Assembly (NCBI GenBank): GCA_964007475.1
Contig: OZ023275.1
Location: 28,649,619-28,713,618, forward strand
Source of the DNA: Hybos culiciformis
Taxonomy: Eukaryota; Arthropoda; Insecta; Diptera; Hybotidae
Length of the DNA: 64,000 nucleotides
Direction of reading: 5' to 3'
Positions 23,772-37,204 of the stretch are shown here, one piece after another. The position numbers were made by a program, and so were the translations under genes. The notes beneath the pieces are model-generated. The model was given only the letters and a program-made list of their open reading frames with translations. It had not been told where the DNA came from and did not search any database. The stretch's first letter is position 1; every line of letters starts with the position of its first letter.

Positions 23772-24764
23772 TTACTTTTTTGTGTAACGATATTTTGAAA
23801 AATATTGTTTGTTTGGCAGAAAGCTATCATTAGACTGAACTTTGTTAGGTGCCCTTTCGGCATAATCAATATTTCTGAAATTTATTCTTTGTCTTTTTTC
23901 GGTTAGAAAGTTGTCATTCCCACCAGATATTTTGAATGAAGTTGAAATATTATCGTTTCTCGTTTTTTTACTAATAAATCTAAATTTTCCTGAAGACGAT
24001 TTTGAACAGTGTGTATGATAACTTGCACTTATTAAATTACTATCAATTTTATTATCTTTCTTTCGTTGAGTAGTATTAGTAAGAGAAGTAGTAACAGAAC
24101 TACCAGTACAGGTAATAATAGCCGAAGTTTTAGTTCCCTCAAGTGCTTTTTCTTCAATTATAATTTTGTTATTATTATTTTCTTCTTTCAATTCATTAAT
24201 TTTTTTATTCCGATTATCAATTTTATAGCGTTGCTTTGAGTAAAAATTCAAGAAATTTTTACACTTTTTTACCAAACGATTTCTAGGATAATTTAATTTA
24301 AAATTGTTATTTAATTTAAATTTTGATTTATTTAATAAAATATTTTCTCCTTCACATGAAGGATTATCATGTTGTTTGATTGAAAAAGTGTCATTATTTT
24401 TGTATTGTTTCCATAAATTTTCATCAGTCAGGTGATTTTTAACTAAGTCATCAGTCATTTCAGTCCGTTGAAAATTGCAGCGTTTAAACCAAATATTTAT
24501 TTTGCTCTGTTTATTTTTTGAGCTTAGTATTTGTTTTTGATGTTGATGTGATAAAATATTGTCCAATTGTTGGTTATTGACGTCTATGGCTTTATTATTC
24601 TCATAATTTTCTCTTTCGTTTATAATTTTGTTAATTTCGTTAATTTCTTGTTTAAATTTTTTTTCTTCTCTTGAATGTATATCTACCGGGGTTGCATTAT
24701 TCGACGAGTTCCTGTACGAACTCTTCGTCGAGCCACTGGACAAGCGCCCGGATTTGATGTTGGC
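23772..24764 (-). CDS. Alternative long 3' reading frame in the last Nup153 exon (330 codons)
   Basis: From the acceptor of the last Nup153 exon (AG at 24766-24765) a frame is open for 330 codons to TAA at 23774-23772. The in-frame triplet just before the exon is TAG, so the frame opens exactly at the splice site and has no initiator there (the first ATG is about 100 codons in). It is one of the two frames the canonical exon does not use. The exons ending at 27729, 28510, 28692 and 31214 all end in phase 0, so skipping the 62-nt exon 26509-26570 would splice Nup153 into it. The product is rich in Asn, Lys, Ser and Glu, with a probable coiled-coil start (EEKKFKQEINEINKI) and several basic stretches. 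I recognise no domain. In DNA this AT-rich such an open run is very unlikely by chance. It could be an isoform tail or a separate gene using another 5' exon. Confidence 0.55.
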   Translation of the reverse strand, partial: ANIKSGRLSSGSTKSSYRNSSNNATPVDIHSREEKKFKQEINEINKIINERENYENNKAIDVNNQQLDNILSHQHQKQILSSKNKQSKINIWFKRCNFQRTEMTDDLVKNHLTDENLWKQYKNNDTFSIKQHDNPSCEGENILLNKSKFKLNNNFKLNYPRNRLVKKCKNFLNFYSKQRYKIDNRNKKINELKEENNNNKIIIEEKALEGTKTSAIITCTGSSVTTSLTNTTQRKKDNKIDSNLISASYHTHCSKSSSGKFRFISKKTRNDNISTSFKISGGNDNFLTEKRQRINFRNIDYAERAPNKVQSNDSFLPNKQYFSKYRYTKK

Positions 24765-27700
24765 CTAAAGAAAATGAAATATTAAAAAAAAATATAGTAC
24801 ATTTATTAAAAACAGAAATGAAATGACAAAATAAAAAGAAGTTAGATAATAATATTTAGGTATATTATTGAAATTATAAAAACTATTATATTTTGTAATT
24901 TTTACACATACCTAATTTTTGTACAAAAAAAAATACATAGTATTCAATTAAGACTGATTTCAGAATATTATTTTTGCTTCTCATTTTTACAAACTCTACA
25001 AATTTCAACATTTTCAGGATTTTTTTTACCTTTTTTGTATAATATTAAAATACATTTTCTTTATTATAAATTCAATTTAATAGCTCATTATTTCTTATGA
25101 ACTCAAGATGACAAACATTAATATTTAAAAAGTTTTATTAAATAATTAAATTTCTATATCAAAGTAGAAATAAAATCAACTAAATTATTTCGTATGTTTA
25201 TATAATTATTATATTCATACATAATTTTAAAATAATAATTTTTATTTTCAAAAATTTATTGATCTACCCAAATAAACTGAAATAATTTCAATAAAATATA
25301 AGTATGAAAAAAACGAATAAATAAATATATAATTAAACAATAAAATAATAAAGTAATAAATAATAATAATGATAGGATATTAAAAATATAATAATATATG
25401 TATATAGATACATATAATAATAATAATGTATACGTAAATATAAATCAAATAGTAAAAAATAATAATTATCTTTGATTATAGAAATAAATTTCCACATATT
25501 TATGAAATGGCTCAAAAATGCGAAAAAATTTAAAAACTTTAATTTCCTCAAATTTTACTTGAAATTTACTTATTCAACAATTTTTTGTTATCTTTAGAGA
25601 AAAAGATTGAAATTTCCATCATTGCATGAACTTTAGCTCCTACTTTAGATATCAACCATCTCTTGGTTGGATGATTAATTTAAAATTTTTCAAAAAATAA
25701 ATTCAAAATTCAAATTTATTGTTTTTTTTTTTTTTTCACAAAAATTTAATGTTTAACATTTATTTCATTATAATTCTGTGAACAGAGACAAAGAAAATTA
25801 ATAATTTTTGTGTTGAAATAGTCGAAATGTATTAAAATTAAAAAAAATATTGGAGGTTCGAATTTTTTTTTATATTTTAATTTAATATTTAACATTTCAT
25901 AACAGATAATCATAAGGTCGATTTTACATGTACAATAACTTTCCCAAATCCTTCAATTCCCGACATATTGGAATTAAATACATATATTAATGATATGAAT
26001 GTGTACAAAAATATCGTACATTATATATTTTATATGAATATTGTTTATTCTAAATTTTCCCATTTAATTATATACATATTTACTGGGCTATTATTTATTA
26101 TTGACCTTACTTTGATATAATATCCTTGATTTCGAATTAAAGTAAACTTCAATTCACTTTTAATAATATCATATTCATATTAAAGCTTTAATAAATCAGT
26201 TGAGAGTTTAGATTTTTAGAATTATTAATTTACAAAATATTTTTATATATTACTTAATTTTTTATTTGTGAAAAAAGAGCAAAAACTAAAAAAACAAATT
26301 CAATACAAAACAATTTATGTATTGTATCTATGTAATCTATGTAAGTATTATATAAAAAATTAAAACATATAAAACCAAGTTCTGTAATACAACCAAATAG
26401 CAAAAAAAAAAAGAAGATAATTATATATTTTGTAGTAAAAATGCAATTAAACTTTTAGAGCAATTAGAACGAAAATTAGAAAAATGTTAAAAAAAAAACT
26501 TTACTTACGCAAAAACATTATTAGTAGCTGCTGTTGCAGCATTGAATTGAAATGGTGTAGTCGCAGACGTCTGCAAAAAAAATCATTATTTCGATATCTA
26601 ATGTTTGAAAAAAATAATAATTTTTTTTTTTTTGAAGAAATAAAGCTATTACAAAGAAACTAAGCCGTGATTTCACAATAAATGAATAAAGGTAATATAA
26701 TATTATTACAAAATGTATTAAAATGAGAACAGTGCAGATGAAGTTCTTTTTCATCATTTCTTAAAAAATATAATTGATAATCTCAAATTAACATAGGGTT
26801 TTATTACACGAATGTAATCTAAGGAGATTATAATTAATGCTAGTTGCGATTACTGATTAATTTTTAAACAATAAAAAGAATTAAAAAATTAAAAAAAAAA
26901 AGTTCTTTAATTAAAAATTAATTTTGAGAAAAACAAATATAATTTAAATTTAAAATATTTATTTTTTAAATTGCAACTTTTTAGTTTTGCTCATTACAAA
27001 TCGTCAAATTTAGCCAATCTTCTAAATTTAGGAATAATCAAGCCAAATGAAAAATATGTAATAACTAGATTACTAGAATATTTAAGCCGGAATTTTATAT
27101 AAGCATAAAATCAGATCTTTTATTAAGATATTCATTAAAAGTTGTTAATAGCTTTAAGCTTTAATAATAATAAAAATTCCTTGCCAAACATATGTTGTTC
27201 TCTTATATTTTAGTTGATTTTTTGTGCACTCCACAAAATCCGTAAAAATGTATTATTCTAAATTGAGCATTAATTTGATTAAGATATTTATTAGAGGTTC
27301 TTAATAGCTTTCTATAATAATAACGATTTCTTCTCAAATATACGGAATTCGCTTATATTTCCATAGATTTATTGTGTACAAAATTGTCATAATGACATTT
27401 TATATAATACCTCAAACATAAATAAGTAATGCTTTTGACTTACATATTTGAATTAAAATTTATTTCGATCAGTTATGGACTTGTGAGTATTTTTCATATA
27501 ATTTGTTATTTAATGCGATTAGTAGTAGGGAAGAGATTAGTAATTCAAAAATGCCTATTGAAAATATCACAAATGAATTTATGAAATATCACATAACCAC
27601 AAAATGAGCAATAATATACATATTTACAAATCGGAGTGTCATGAAAACGTAATGATAAATAAAAAAAAAAAAACAAAATAACAAATTAAAAAAAAAAAAC

Positions 27701-30700
27701 AATACAAAAATTGAAAACATTGATTTACCTCTAATCTTGTACCCACATTATTACCAGATGCTCCAAATTGAAATGGTTGCGATGCATTAAGTGCCTTTAA
27801 AAATATTATTATCTGTGAATAACTTCATATTCATTTAGGTATTTTTTTTGGGAACTACTTCCGATATTCCAGATCCAAATATATTCATATTTATTTTATG
27901 AATTAAAATATTTTTTTAAATGCACTTAGAAAAAAAATTTAAGGGAGGAACGCTTTAAAATACACTTGTTCAGCAGTTTCATTTAATAAATTATCAATTT
28001 GAGAAAAGCTTTATATGCGTACCAGAAAAGTTTAAATATTGAGTCTAAAACACTTTCTTATTGTTAAACATTATACAAGAAGTTATAATTAAGCGACATT
28101 AAAGTTGAACAAAAATTCAATGGAAATTATCGTGAGAACCCTTTTTCAACAACCCTTCAGTTATAATTGAATCAAATTTTGTTGACCGTCGTGAGAGCCC
28201 TGATAATTTTCAATTTAACTTTTGTTGAACGCATACAATATTTCCCGCCTAGTTATTATTTTACCCCAATATGAAAAATTGGTGCAACATTTTCGAAGCA
28301 AAATAACTTCAGAAGAATTTTAGAAATTAGAATTGAGTGATTAATATTCTGGTTTGTCTTCAATTGAGATTTTTCCGATGGTGGTCAAGAAATTGAAGAA
28401 AATCATCAAATAATATAGTTTTCAAAACAAAAAGAAATTTTAACTTAGAAATCATAAAAACATATAACATTAACGAAAAATTAAATTAATAAATATACAT
28501 TATACATACATCTGAACCGGCGCCGGTGAAATTGAATGAAGGTGCATTTGTTGGGGCAGAAAAATTAAATGCCTGTTTCGTTTGATTATTATTATTATTA
28601 TTGTTGTTAGAGCCGAATGAAAAATTGGCCTGTAAAAAAAAAAAAATGAAGCTAATAATTAGAAACAAAATTTTAAAAAATAAAAGCTTACAGTTGGTGG
28701 TGCAGTTGTTGCTGTTGTCCCAAAATTAAAAGCTACCTCCGTCGGTTTTTTAGCGGCTGAACCTTCACTAAAACTGTAACTTGGCTGAGAAACTGAACCA
28801 AATCCAGAAGAATTAGCACCAAAACTACTATTGGTTGTTCCGAAAAGAGTTGACTGATTTGTAGCTGATGCTCCAAAAGTAGGCGGATTCGATCCTCCAA
28901 ATCCCAATGCTGTATTCGAGTTTCCGAAAGTTGAGCTAGTATTACCGAAAGAAGGTGTAACATTACTTCCAAACACTGATGTATTAGCACTAGATGCATT
29001 TACAAAAGATGTTGTATTGGCTGATGGATTTTGTTGACCAAATGGGCTGGATATTGAGGATGCCTGCCCAAAAGGCGATTTTGTAATATTTGCTGCAGAT
29101 TGCTGACCGAATGTAATTGATCCAGTTGTATTATTGCTACTATTTCCAAACAGAGTTGTTGGTGGAGCAGTAGAGCTTGACTGCGTTATTGTACTAGAAG
29201 TTGATATTGTTCCACTGGAGCCGAAAGAAAAAGGCTTACTGCTAGGTAATGAGGCAGAGGTACCAAAAGCAGGAACTGAAGTGTTTGATGCTATTGAATT
29301 ATTAGATTCCGATTTTGAGGCAAATGTGAAAATTGTATTTGTTTGATTAGTATTTGTTGGTTGAGAAGTTGTAATCGTTTCAACCTTTTTAATATTTCCA
29401 AATAAATTTTCTGTTGTGCTAGATCTGAACACTTCATTACTAAAAGCAGAAGGTTGATTCGGTGAACCTGCGCCAAATAATGAGGTAGCTTTAGAAACAA
29501 TTGAATTATCTTTTGATTTTGTATCTGATACCACAGATACTGGATTTGTGGTTATCTCAATAGTATTTACTGGTGCAGTCATCGCACCGGGATTAGAGCC
29601 AAAAATAATTGAAGCTCCAGTATCCAACTTAGTTGATGCAATCGTTGTTGCAGTTTTGGTTCCAAAAAGTGGTGTGGTTGATGTTGCTACTGAAGAAGTT
29701 GGATTACCAAATAAAAATGGGGTGCTCACGGGAGCTGCACCTTCAGTGTTTGGTTTACTAGCCGATCCCATAACAATTGGCTTTTCTTCAGTTTCATTCA
29801 ATTTTTTTGCTGCAACCCCAAATGGCTTTTCCGGGGATATAATAGATTTATTTGAATCTTCCTGAGTTTTGATTTTAGATTGTGAAAGGCTGAAAGTGCC
29901 ACCAAAAGGAAAGCCTCCCTGTGTCATTCCAACTTTGGCAGTCGATTCCATCGTCTCTGTCGATGCTGGAATGGGAACCTTGGGTGATTTAATTTCTATT
30001 TTGTTTTCATTATTTTCGATGGTTTTAGTTGAAAGCTTATCGGTTTCTGAAATAACTTTACTCTTTGCATCGTCTTCGTTTTTAGTCAAATTGGGTTTGA
30101 ACCCAAAATTGAAAGTAGGAGGAGACTGAACATTTTCTAATTTTTTATTTTTAATAGATATAAATGTTTCCTCTGAATTATTGTCAATTTTGGAGTCTTT
30201 TTTAATGTCTTGTTCTTTTATTGCTCCAAAGCCAAATGAAAATTGTGATTTTGTGTTTGCTGGAATTCCAAATGTAAATTTAGGTTTTTCTGAATTCTCA
30301 CTAGTTTCAGTGGATCTAGCTTGTTCACAGCAAATACATTTCGAACGACTCATATCATTCTTTGTCATACATGTGATACATTCCCACTTAGAATTTGTTT
30401 GTTGAGCTACCAATTTTTTGAATCCATCATCAACTTGCAATTTTGGCACTGGAGTTTGATCAATTGATTTAACAGTAGGCTTAAGAGTACTGCAGGCGAC
30501 ACATGATGTTTTGTCCATTTCATTGCGTAACATACAAGCATCACATTCCCAGGTTCCTGGCTTAGGCTTAAATGCATCACCAAATGTACTTTTAATTAGA
30601 TCTGTCATTGGCGCATTCGAAGATGTTGAACTTGTAGATTTTATTGGCAACCATGACATTGAGGACGGCTTACTTGTATTTGATGTCCTTGCTGTTGCAC

Positions 30701-33700
30701 AGGCCTCACATTTCGATAATTTTTCATCATTTCGAATCTAACAAATTTAAATAATAATCCAATATTTTTTTATTAATATAAATCCAAAAATTTAAACGTA
30801 AAAATTTGGTGGAAATGAAAAAATTTATAAAAATTTAATAAATTTATTTGTAGACTGAAGACTGAATTGAGATTATTTGGTCGCGGCTATGTTTACATTC
30901 AAAACTAAGTTTATTATTCGTTTAATTCAACACAAATATGTATTTTTAAAACTATTTGTTAGAATTGATCAAACGTAAAAGAAAAAAAAGATATTTTGAA
31001 CTTCGTACAAATTTTTTGTCTATCATGTTTGTATATTTTTTTGATTCTATTGAAAAGAAATTACAAACAAAGATAAAAAAACACTTAATAAAATAAATCT
31101 TTGATTTTTTAACTTTTTGTATTGAATTGTAGTTATCTTCAAATTTAAATTTAAAACTTATATGTAATGTAAAACAACATTTATCATTTTTTAAAAATTA
31201 TATTTTTTCTTACCATACAAGCAGAGCATTCCCACTGATTATTAGGCTTCTTGAATTTGTCACCGAATCCAATTGAAGTATTATTACTAAAATTTGAATT
31301 AGTTGAACTAATTGTCGTTTTAAGAGCATCTAACACACTACCAGATGTTTTCAACTGAGGTACAGTTTTCGAAAAATTAATATTATTATTATTAATGATA
31401 ATTCCATTTCCAGTTTGTGATACATCAGAAATTAATGAATTCGTATTACTAGAAATAGGAGTTGGTGGACTGAATTTAAAATTATTTTGATGTAATAAAT
31501 CTGTTTTTGCCGTTAAATTTTTACTAAAATTGTTACTGGTTTGATTCAAACTGATTGGCGATGAAAATTTAAATTCATTTGATTTTTCCAAAGAATTATT
31601 AATTTTAGAATTATCTTTTGTGGGCTGCGTCTCTGAATGAATTGAATTCAAATTTGTATCATCTTTTTTTATCAATGGTCGAACAGTGGTTGTAGAAGTG
31701 TTAGTTCCAGTAAATCCTTCATATGATTTTTTACAAGCTGAAAAGTTGAAAAAAAAATTAAAATTTAATTAGAACTTCCTTATTAATCATATGAATTTCA
31801 ATCAAAAACAATTTTTTTCACGTAACCTAACCTAAACATGTTTAATGAAATCTACTTACTATTTCCTGCTTTTTTGTTTGGTTGGATATCAAAATCAAAT
31901 TTAGGAACAGATTTCATGAATGGTAAAGATAAGTTTGGTAAATTCACATTTATTGGCATTTCATCCAGTTCTGATTGTTGCTTTTGTTGTTGACGGGTTG
32001 ATATCTTTTGTTTTATTTTACTGTGATGGGCTGTTTTGGATTTTCCATCAGGTAAATCGTATTCATTTTGATTTAGTATTGAGTTCTTATTCGTATTGGC
32101 AAGTTCACGTACTTTTTCTGTATTATTTTGTAGTTTTTTCAATTGTAAAAGTTGTGCCATCGATGGAACTTGAAGCTCCGTTGTTGGTGGTAAAAGAGTT
32201 TTATCTAATTTGGTTGGCTGATCCATTGGCCTTGAATATGGTGTTCTCGCTTTACCTAAATGAATTGGTTGTAGCTGACACTGTTGACGTAATTCAATTA
32301 AGTCTAACTCACTAAATCTTTTTTTATTTGCAACTAATGATGCGCCAGATTTACTTTGAATGCTATGAGCTAATTTTTTCGCATCACTTAATGGTGTTGT
32401 AAATTGATTCATTAATTCTAAAATACGTTTAGCAGTAGTTGAGATTCCGCTATTCGTATTACCATCTTGCGAATTTAATGAAGATGCAGTAGACAATCTT
32501 GACGTAGGTCGAATTAATGTTGGGGTTATACATTGAGAATAACGATTATATGCAGAAGCTCCACCGTAAGTTGTTCGACCCTTGTAAAATGGTGAAATTG
32601 TATTTAATAGTCGAGAATCGCTTAAAGCAGATGTGCTACCATATAACGATGAATTGAATTGTCGGCGATGTAAGCTATTTAAAGACATTGTCGAATTATT
32701 TAAAATGCTTTTAATATTTTTATCAGAAAACAATGACTTCTTTCCTTCCAAGTGCGAGTAGAAACTTATTCCATTAAAATTTCGTTTTGAAGTAGCTGAA
32801 GTTGAAGGGTTGAACAAACCAGATTTTGGTCGGTGACTAGAAGCAGATTGCAATGAGTCTCCCGATTCAGATGGAGTATCTTGACGAGAAGACCGATTTA
32901 AACCATTTGTATATTTCTGTAGTTCTTGTTGTTGTTGAGCATTAACAGATATTGACAAAGATTCTGAATCAGGTTTTAATAATTTTTGTGCAATTTTAAT
33001 TTCAGTATTCAAAATAACATCTTCTTCATCTTCATCGCCTAGTATTTCATCATCTTCTTCATCAATGTCTTCTTCTGATGCTTCTGATGCCTGTCCTTCA
33101 TCAATTTCATTATCTCTACGAGCTCTTTTTGTTGAAATTAATTTTGATTTAAAAATTGGTTTAGACGTTTCGGTTGATCGAGGTTTCGGACAACCTGTAT
33201 AATGACTTTTTGACACCGAATCTAATCTTGATATTGGTGGTATGTTTAAACTGCGCCTGGAGCTGAAATTTTAAGAAATCATTTTTATTGAAAATGAAAT
33301 AGTTTGAAACATTTTTGAAATTGAATTTCAATAAACTAATGAAAAGCTCACAAGTTAATATAGATTTTTATTAATTAAATCATAAATATGTAGATTTTGT
33401 TTATTTTTGAATACCTTATTCGATCTGGAACAACTTCAACAATATCTGCACCTAATTCTTCTCCAAAATATCGAGTTTCCTGCTCCATTCGGTGTATTGG
33501 AGTTTTTATGTGTGAAGATGGTAACAAGGTTCCTGAGTTTAAAAATGATGAAGTTGTTGCTCTGGTAAAATCATATGGTACTGATGCTGGTTGGGATCTT
33601 AACAAACCTAAATTCTGTTTATTTTTATTTCCTGAAAATCCTGCCATTGGTGTCGACGAAATCATTCGTTGATCTCTCGCGTTCTGATATAAATCACTAA

Positions 33701-35132
33701 TAGTGCAATTCTATTAAAAAGGAAATATATAATTTTAAAATATTATGTCATATACATTTTATTTTTTTCCTAATCAAAGAGGCGTAAAAAAACTTTACTA
33801 GATAATGATATATTATTTACTATTTAGTCAAAGCGAGTGACATTTTGATAATTTATTATCAAACAGAATCTCTTATCAGTAGCCCTATTCTGTTTGCTAT
33901 TTTAAAATGGTCTGAAAATCCTATTCCTAATAGAATTACATTTCCATTGAATTTCATCAAATTAGAATTTGAAAATAGGATTTTTGGGAGTATTTTGAAA
34001 TATCGAAAAAAAATTTGGGCAATTATTTGAAAGTTTCTATTACCCATTAAATATTAAGTATAAAAGAAAAAAAAATACTATAATCGTCGGTATCCATAAA
34101 TGTATGAAGAATTGGATCAACATCTGATTTAATTTTTCCTTTGATCTTATACAAAACACAGATTAACAAAGTCAGAACTAAGCTGCTAAACAAGAATTTT
34201 TAAATTAAGAACAAAAAATTCAATTTGTAATATTAAAAAATAACCTCGTCTATGCTGAAACGAGATCTTTTTAATGCAGGCTTTTGGAAATCATTGCTTC
34301 GATTTTCAACTGCACGATTCTGCATTATATCAATGTCACTATCATCAGAATTTTCTGTTCCACTTTGTTGTTCGTCATCATCAGAATCGTGTCGCTTGCG
34401 TCTCATATTTCCATTGCGGCTACCAGTTGCCGTTGGTGAGAACCATTGTGATAAACTTTGGGGAAGAATACTTGAAACACGTGATTTTACAATCCCAATT
34501 ATAGACTAAAAAAAAACAACAAATAAAAAAATAAATGTTTATATTAATGACTTACGCTGAAATAATTTTATCTTTGCAATTTTCCATTTTTATAGCTAAA
34601 AATATCGATTAACACACGGTGAAAACAAATTAGATTACCAGTGAATTTATTTATTTCTTGAAAAAAGGAATTAAAATACCTATAAACATACTACATATTA
34701 ATAAGAATTGTTTGCGTAAATATTTCTTTATTACCCACTACTTTCAATTATTATCGGAAAATATGAATTTTTGTTACATTTTTCACACAACATTTTCATA
34801 CCTAGATGAATTTTGTACCTACCAGATATGAAAAAAAATAATAGGTAGGTAGTGTCGCTTGGGTTACTTAATGATGAATAACAGTTTCAATTGGGATTTT
34901 TAATTATTATTAGTGATAAATACTTTGGCACTAGGTACTGTCTAAGTAGATGCTATACCTATTATAGGTAACTATTTATCTTCTTAAAAATATTTTGATA
35001 GATAAGTTAAAAAAAAAAAAAAACTAAATTAAAAATATAAATAATTCTTACATTATTTGCATCAGCAGCAGAATCATTATTGTTGTTTGTTTGTTTTTGC
35101 CCCCCAGATGTGGGACTTTCTTCATCAGACAT
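24683..35132 (-). CDS. Nup153: Nuclear pore protein Nup153, ten coding exons
   Basis: Nup153 is an FG nucleoporin of the nuclear basket that binds importins, Ran, lamins and mRNA export factors. Coding exons on the minus strand: 35132-35052, 34505-34245, 33710-33415, 33262-31860, 31737-31214, 30737-28692, 28629-28510, 27794-27729, 26570-26509, 24764-24683 (4941 nt, 1646 residues, all phases consistent). An N-terminal amphipathic segment VKSRVSSILPQSLSQWF (about residues 33-49) matches the family's membrane/pore-targeting helix. Next comes a basic-acidic RRKRHDSDDDEQQ segment and a long Ser-rich part. Three RanBP2-type zinc fingers follow: WECSACM/IRND..KCEAC (849-868, split by an intron), WECDACMLRNEM..CVAC (918-937) and WECITCMTKNDM..CICC (973-992). 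Then come several hundred residues of FG, SFG, LFG and FxFG repeats. The C-terminus ARRRVRTGTRRIMQPR is the family's basic tail. The FG exons 7-9 are small. Identity is firm; the exact start relies on ATG at 35132 in an MSDEESPTSGG context. Confidence 0.92.
24765..26508 (-). other. Nup153 intron 9
   Basis: A 1.7-kb AT-rich intron between the 62-nt FG exon (donor GC/GTAAGT at 26508) and the last exon (acceptor TTTAG at 24765). No other feature was seen. Short ORFs inside are low-complexity Tyr/Ile-rich runs typical of AT-rich noncoding DNA. Confidence 0.7.
26571..27728 (-). other. Nup153 intron 8
   Basis: A 1.2-kb AT-rich intron separating two small FG-repeat exons. Nothing else was recognised in it. 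Confidence 0.65.
27795..28509 (-). other. Nup153 intron 7
   Basis: A 0.7-kb intron. It contains a mildly GC-richer patch (about 28090-28250) with two related stretches around CGTGAGAACCC and CGTGAGAGCCC, perhaps a decayed repeat. No coding potential was seen. Confidence 0.55.
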
Positions 35133-36606
35133 TTTTTTTTTGTTATTATATTTTTTTTTTATTTTATTTGATATTTTTTAGATTCCTTTTTTTTATTTAA
35201 AGTTTTTTTTTTTTTTTTTTTTTTTGATTTTCACTAAGTTTTTCAAAATTCAAAGTATAAATTTTTTTTTTTTTTCTTGTTTCAATTCATAACTTTGTGA
35301 ATTAACTAAAGGTAGGTAGATAGGTATTTATTTTAAACTTTGTTTTTAATTTTATTTTTGCTATAAATTTTTGAGAAAAAATAAAATAAAATAAAATAAA
35401 AATGAAATAAAATAAAATAAAAACACTCTTGGGGTCTTCTAATCTTAGGCAAGGTAGGTGTACCTATATTTTATCAGCTTTTGTTTAAAAGAGAAAAACA
35501 AAGTCAATAAAAAGTTATAAAATTAATAATATAAATTTTAAGATTTTTTTTAGCCAAAAAATTACATTTTTAAAAAATATAGGTAAAAAAAAACACGCTA
35601 GATAAAAATTAAAAAAAAAAAAATCGTGGTTTTAGGTATTATAAAAAAAAAAAATTCCCAGACAGTCAGACAATAAGTAATTAAATTTTGACAGTAGAGA
35701 AATACATTTTTTTTTTTCATTGAATATTGGCAGATAAAAAAAAAAAAATGAATGTTTGATCAAAATATGAACTTTGGTAAAGTGAAAAAAAAAAAAAAAA
35801 AATAAATTTCAATTTTTCAGGAAAAAATATTATTTAATTTAAAAATTCAAAAAATGGTAAGCCTAATTTTTGTTTTATTTTTATAAAAATTTTTATTAAC
35901 CAAAAAAAGTCAATAAAAAAAAATGTCGTTTGTGTGAATGTGAAGAAAAAAAAAAAACACGCGAACGCGAGTTTTATTTGAAATAAGAAAAATAAATTAA
36001 TTAGAAAAAAAAAGTAGGTAGGTATTTGACAACTTTTTGAAATTGTTTCTATTTTTATTTATTCTTAATTTTTTATTAAATTATTTATAAATTTTTAATT
36101 AATAAATGAAAATAAAATATATTTTTTTTCTTTACGTTTGTGCCGTTTTGTGGTGGTGCCATTTATCCGCCACACTCAATCAAAGCACACACATTTTTTT
36201 TTGCGATTTTTTCTATCTAAAAAAAAAAATTTTCCCTTCAAAAATTTACACAATTTTTCTTCCTGGATAATTATTTTATAACTTTTTTTTTAATAATTTT
36301 TTTTATAATTTTCAATAAAATTTTGATAATATTTAATAAAATTTATTAATTTTAATAATTTTTTTTCTTTAATCTTATTTTAAATTTTAATTAAAAAAAT
36401 TATTTTTTAAGCGATGATTTTTTTTATTCATAAACTAACACACAAATAAATTTATTTTACGCGAAGAATAAAAGTTGCCAAATCAAGGGAATTTAAATTC
36501 ATAGCTTAATTAATATTAGCTTAACGATCACAACATAGTTTATATAACTAAGAATGCACTCAGGCACTTACTCTATGTGGCCAAAACTAGTCTATTTAAA
36601 TCCATA
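35133..36606. other. Nup153 5' flank, poly-A/T and (AAAAT)n rich
   Basis: This should contain the Nup153 promoter and 5' UTR. It is extremely A/T-rich with long homopolymers and an AAAAT/AAATA microsatellite at about 35376-35423. No TATA box or initiator can be singled out. No coding sequence was seen. Confidence 0.5.
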
Positions 36607-37204
36607 TTATGCCTTGTTCACACTTCGCTAATTTAACATGTTCGAAAGGAGTTAAACATCTTTGGAAAATTGACCGTTCAGACGATGTTTTTCGTATGTT
36701 AACATGTTTAGCTCTGTCAGATAAAAAATTTCAAATAATACCGGAGATAAGCTCAAAGAAACTGACGCGCCCAAAAAAGTTAAAATATATGAAGTTGTGT
36801 CAAGGTTAAGAACTCGCGCGTCATTTATCATGAGTGTATCTCCACCTTTATAAAATTTTAAAGTCAAAAATGGCATACCAAGTAAAAATTAATGCATACT
36901 GAATATTGCCTAATAAAATATTATTCAAAAATTACTCATTCATCCCTGAAAATTAACATGTTTTTGTAGAAACATGTTGAAGAACGTGTTTCTGTTTTAA
37001 TTTTTTTACTATGAAAAAACAACATCAAAAACACCAACGGAACATGTTCGTTGTCCGAACATGTTAATAGCTTGTTCACACTTAGCTAATTTAACATGTT
37101 CGGACATGTTAACATACGAAAAACATCGTCTGAACGGTCAATTTTCCAAAGATGTTTAACTCCTTTCGAACATGTTAAATTAGCGAAGTGTGAACAAGGC
37201 ATAA
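36607..37204. repeat. 101-bp perfect inverted repeat (foldback)
   Basis: The arm at 36607-36707 and the arm at 37104-37204 are exact reverse complements over 101 bases, separated by 396 bases. Each arm contains TTGTTCACACTTCGCTAAT and CGAACATGTTA-type motifs, and the spacer carries further AACATGTT copies. Perfect identity of both arms suggests a young insertion or gene conversion. The right arm lies inside the small MITE at 37068-37227. The ORFs at 36609-36809 and 36652-36876 are within this repeat and are not genes. Confidence 0.85.

Noticed and set aside
28733..30741. Several ORFs of 70-105 codons antisense to or out of frame with Nup153
   Set aside because: They mirror the repetitive FG/Ser/Thr codons of the real exon and have no independent splice or homology support.
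33845..34047. Overlapping ORFs on both strands in a Nup153 intron
   Set aside because: They lie in intron 2 between well-supported exons and contain a small inverted repeat (AAAATCCTATT / AATAGGATTTT). They look like chance frames or a decayed repeat.
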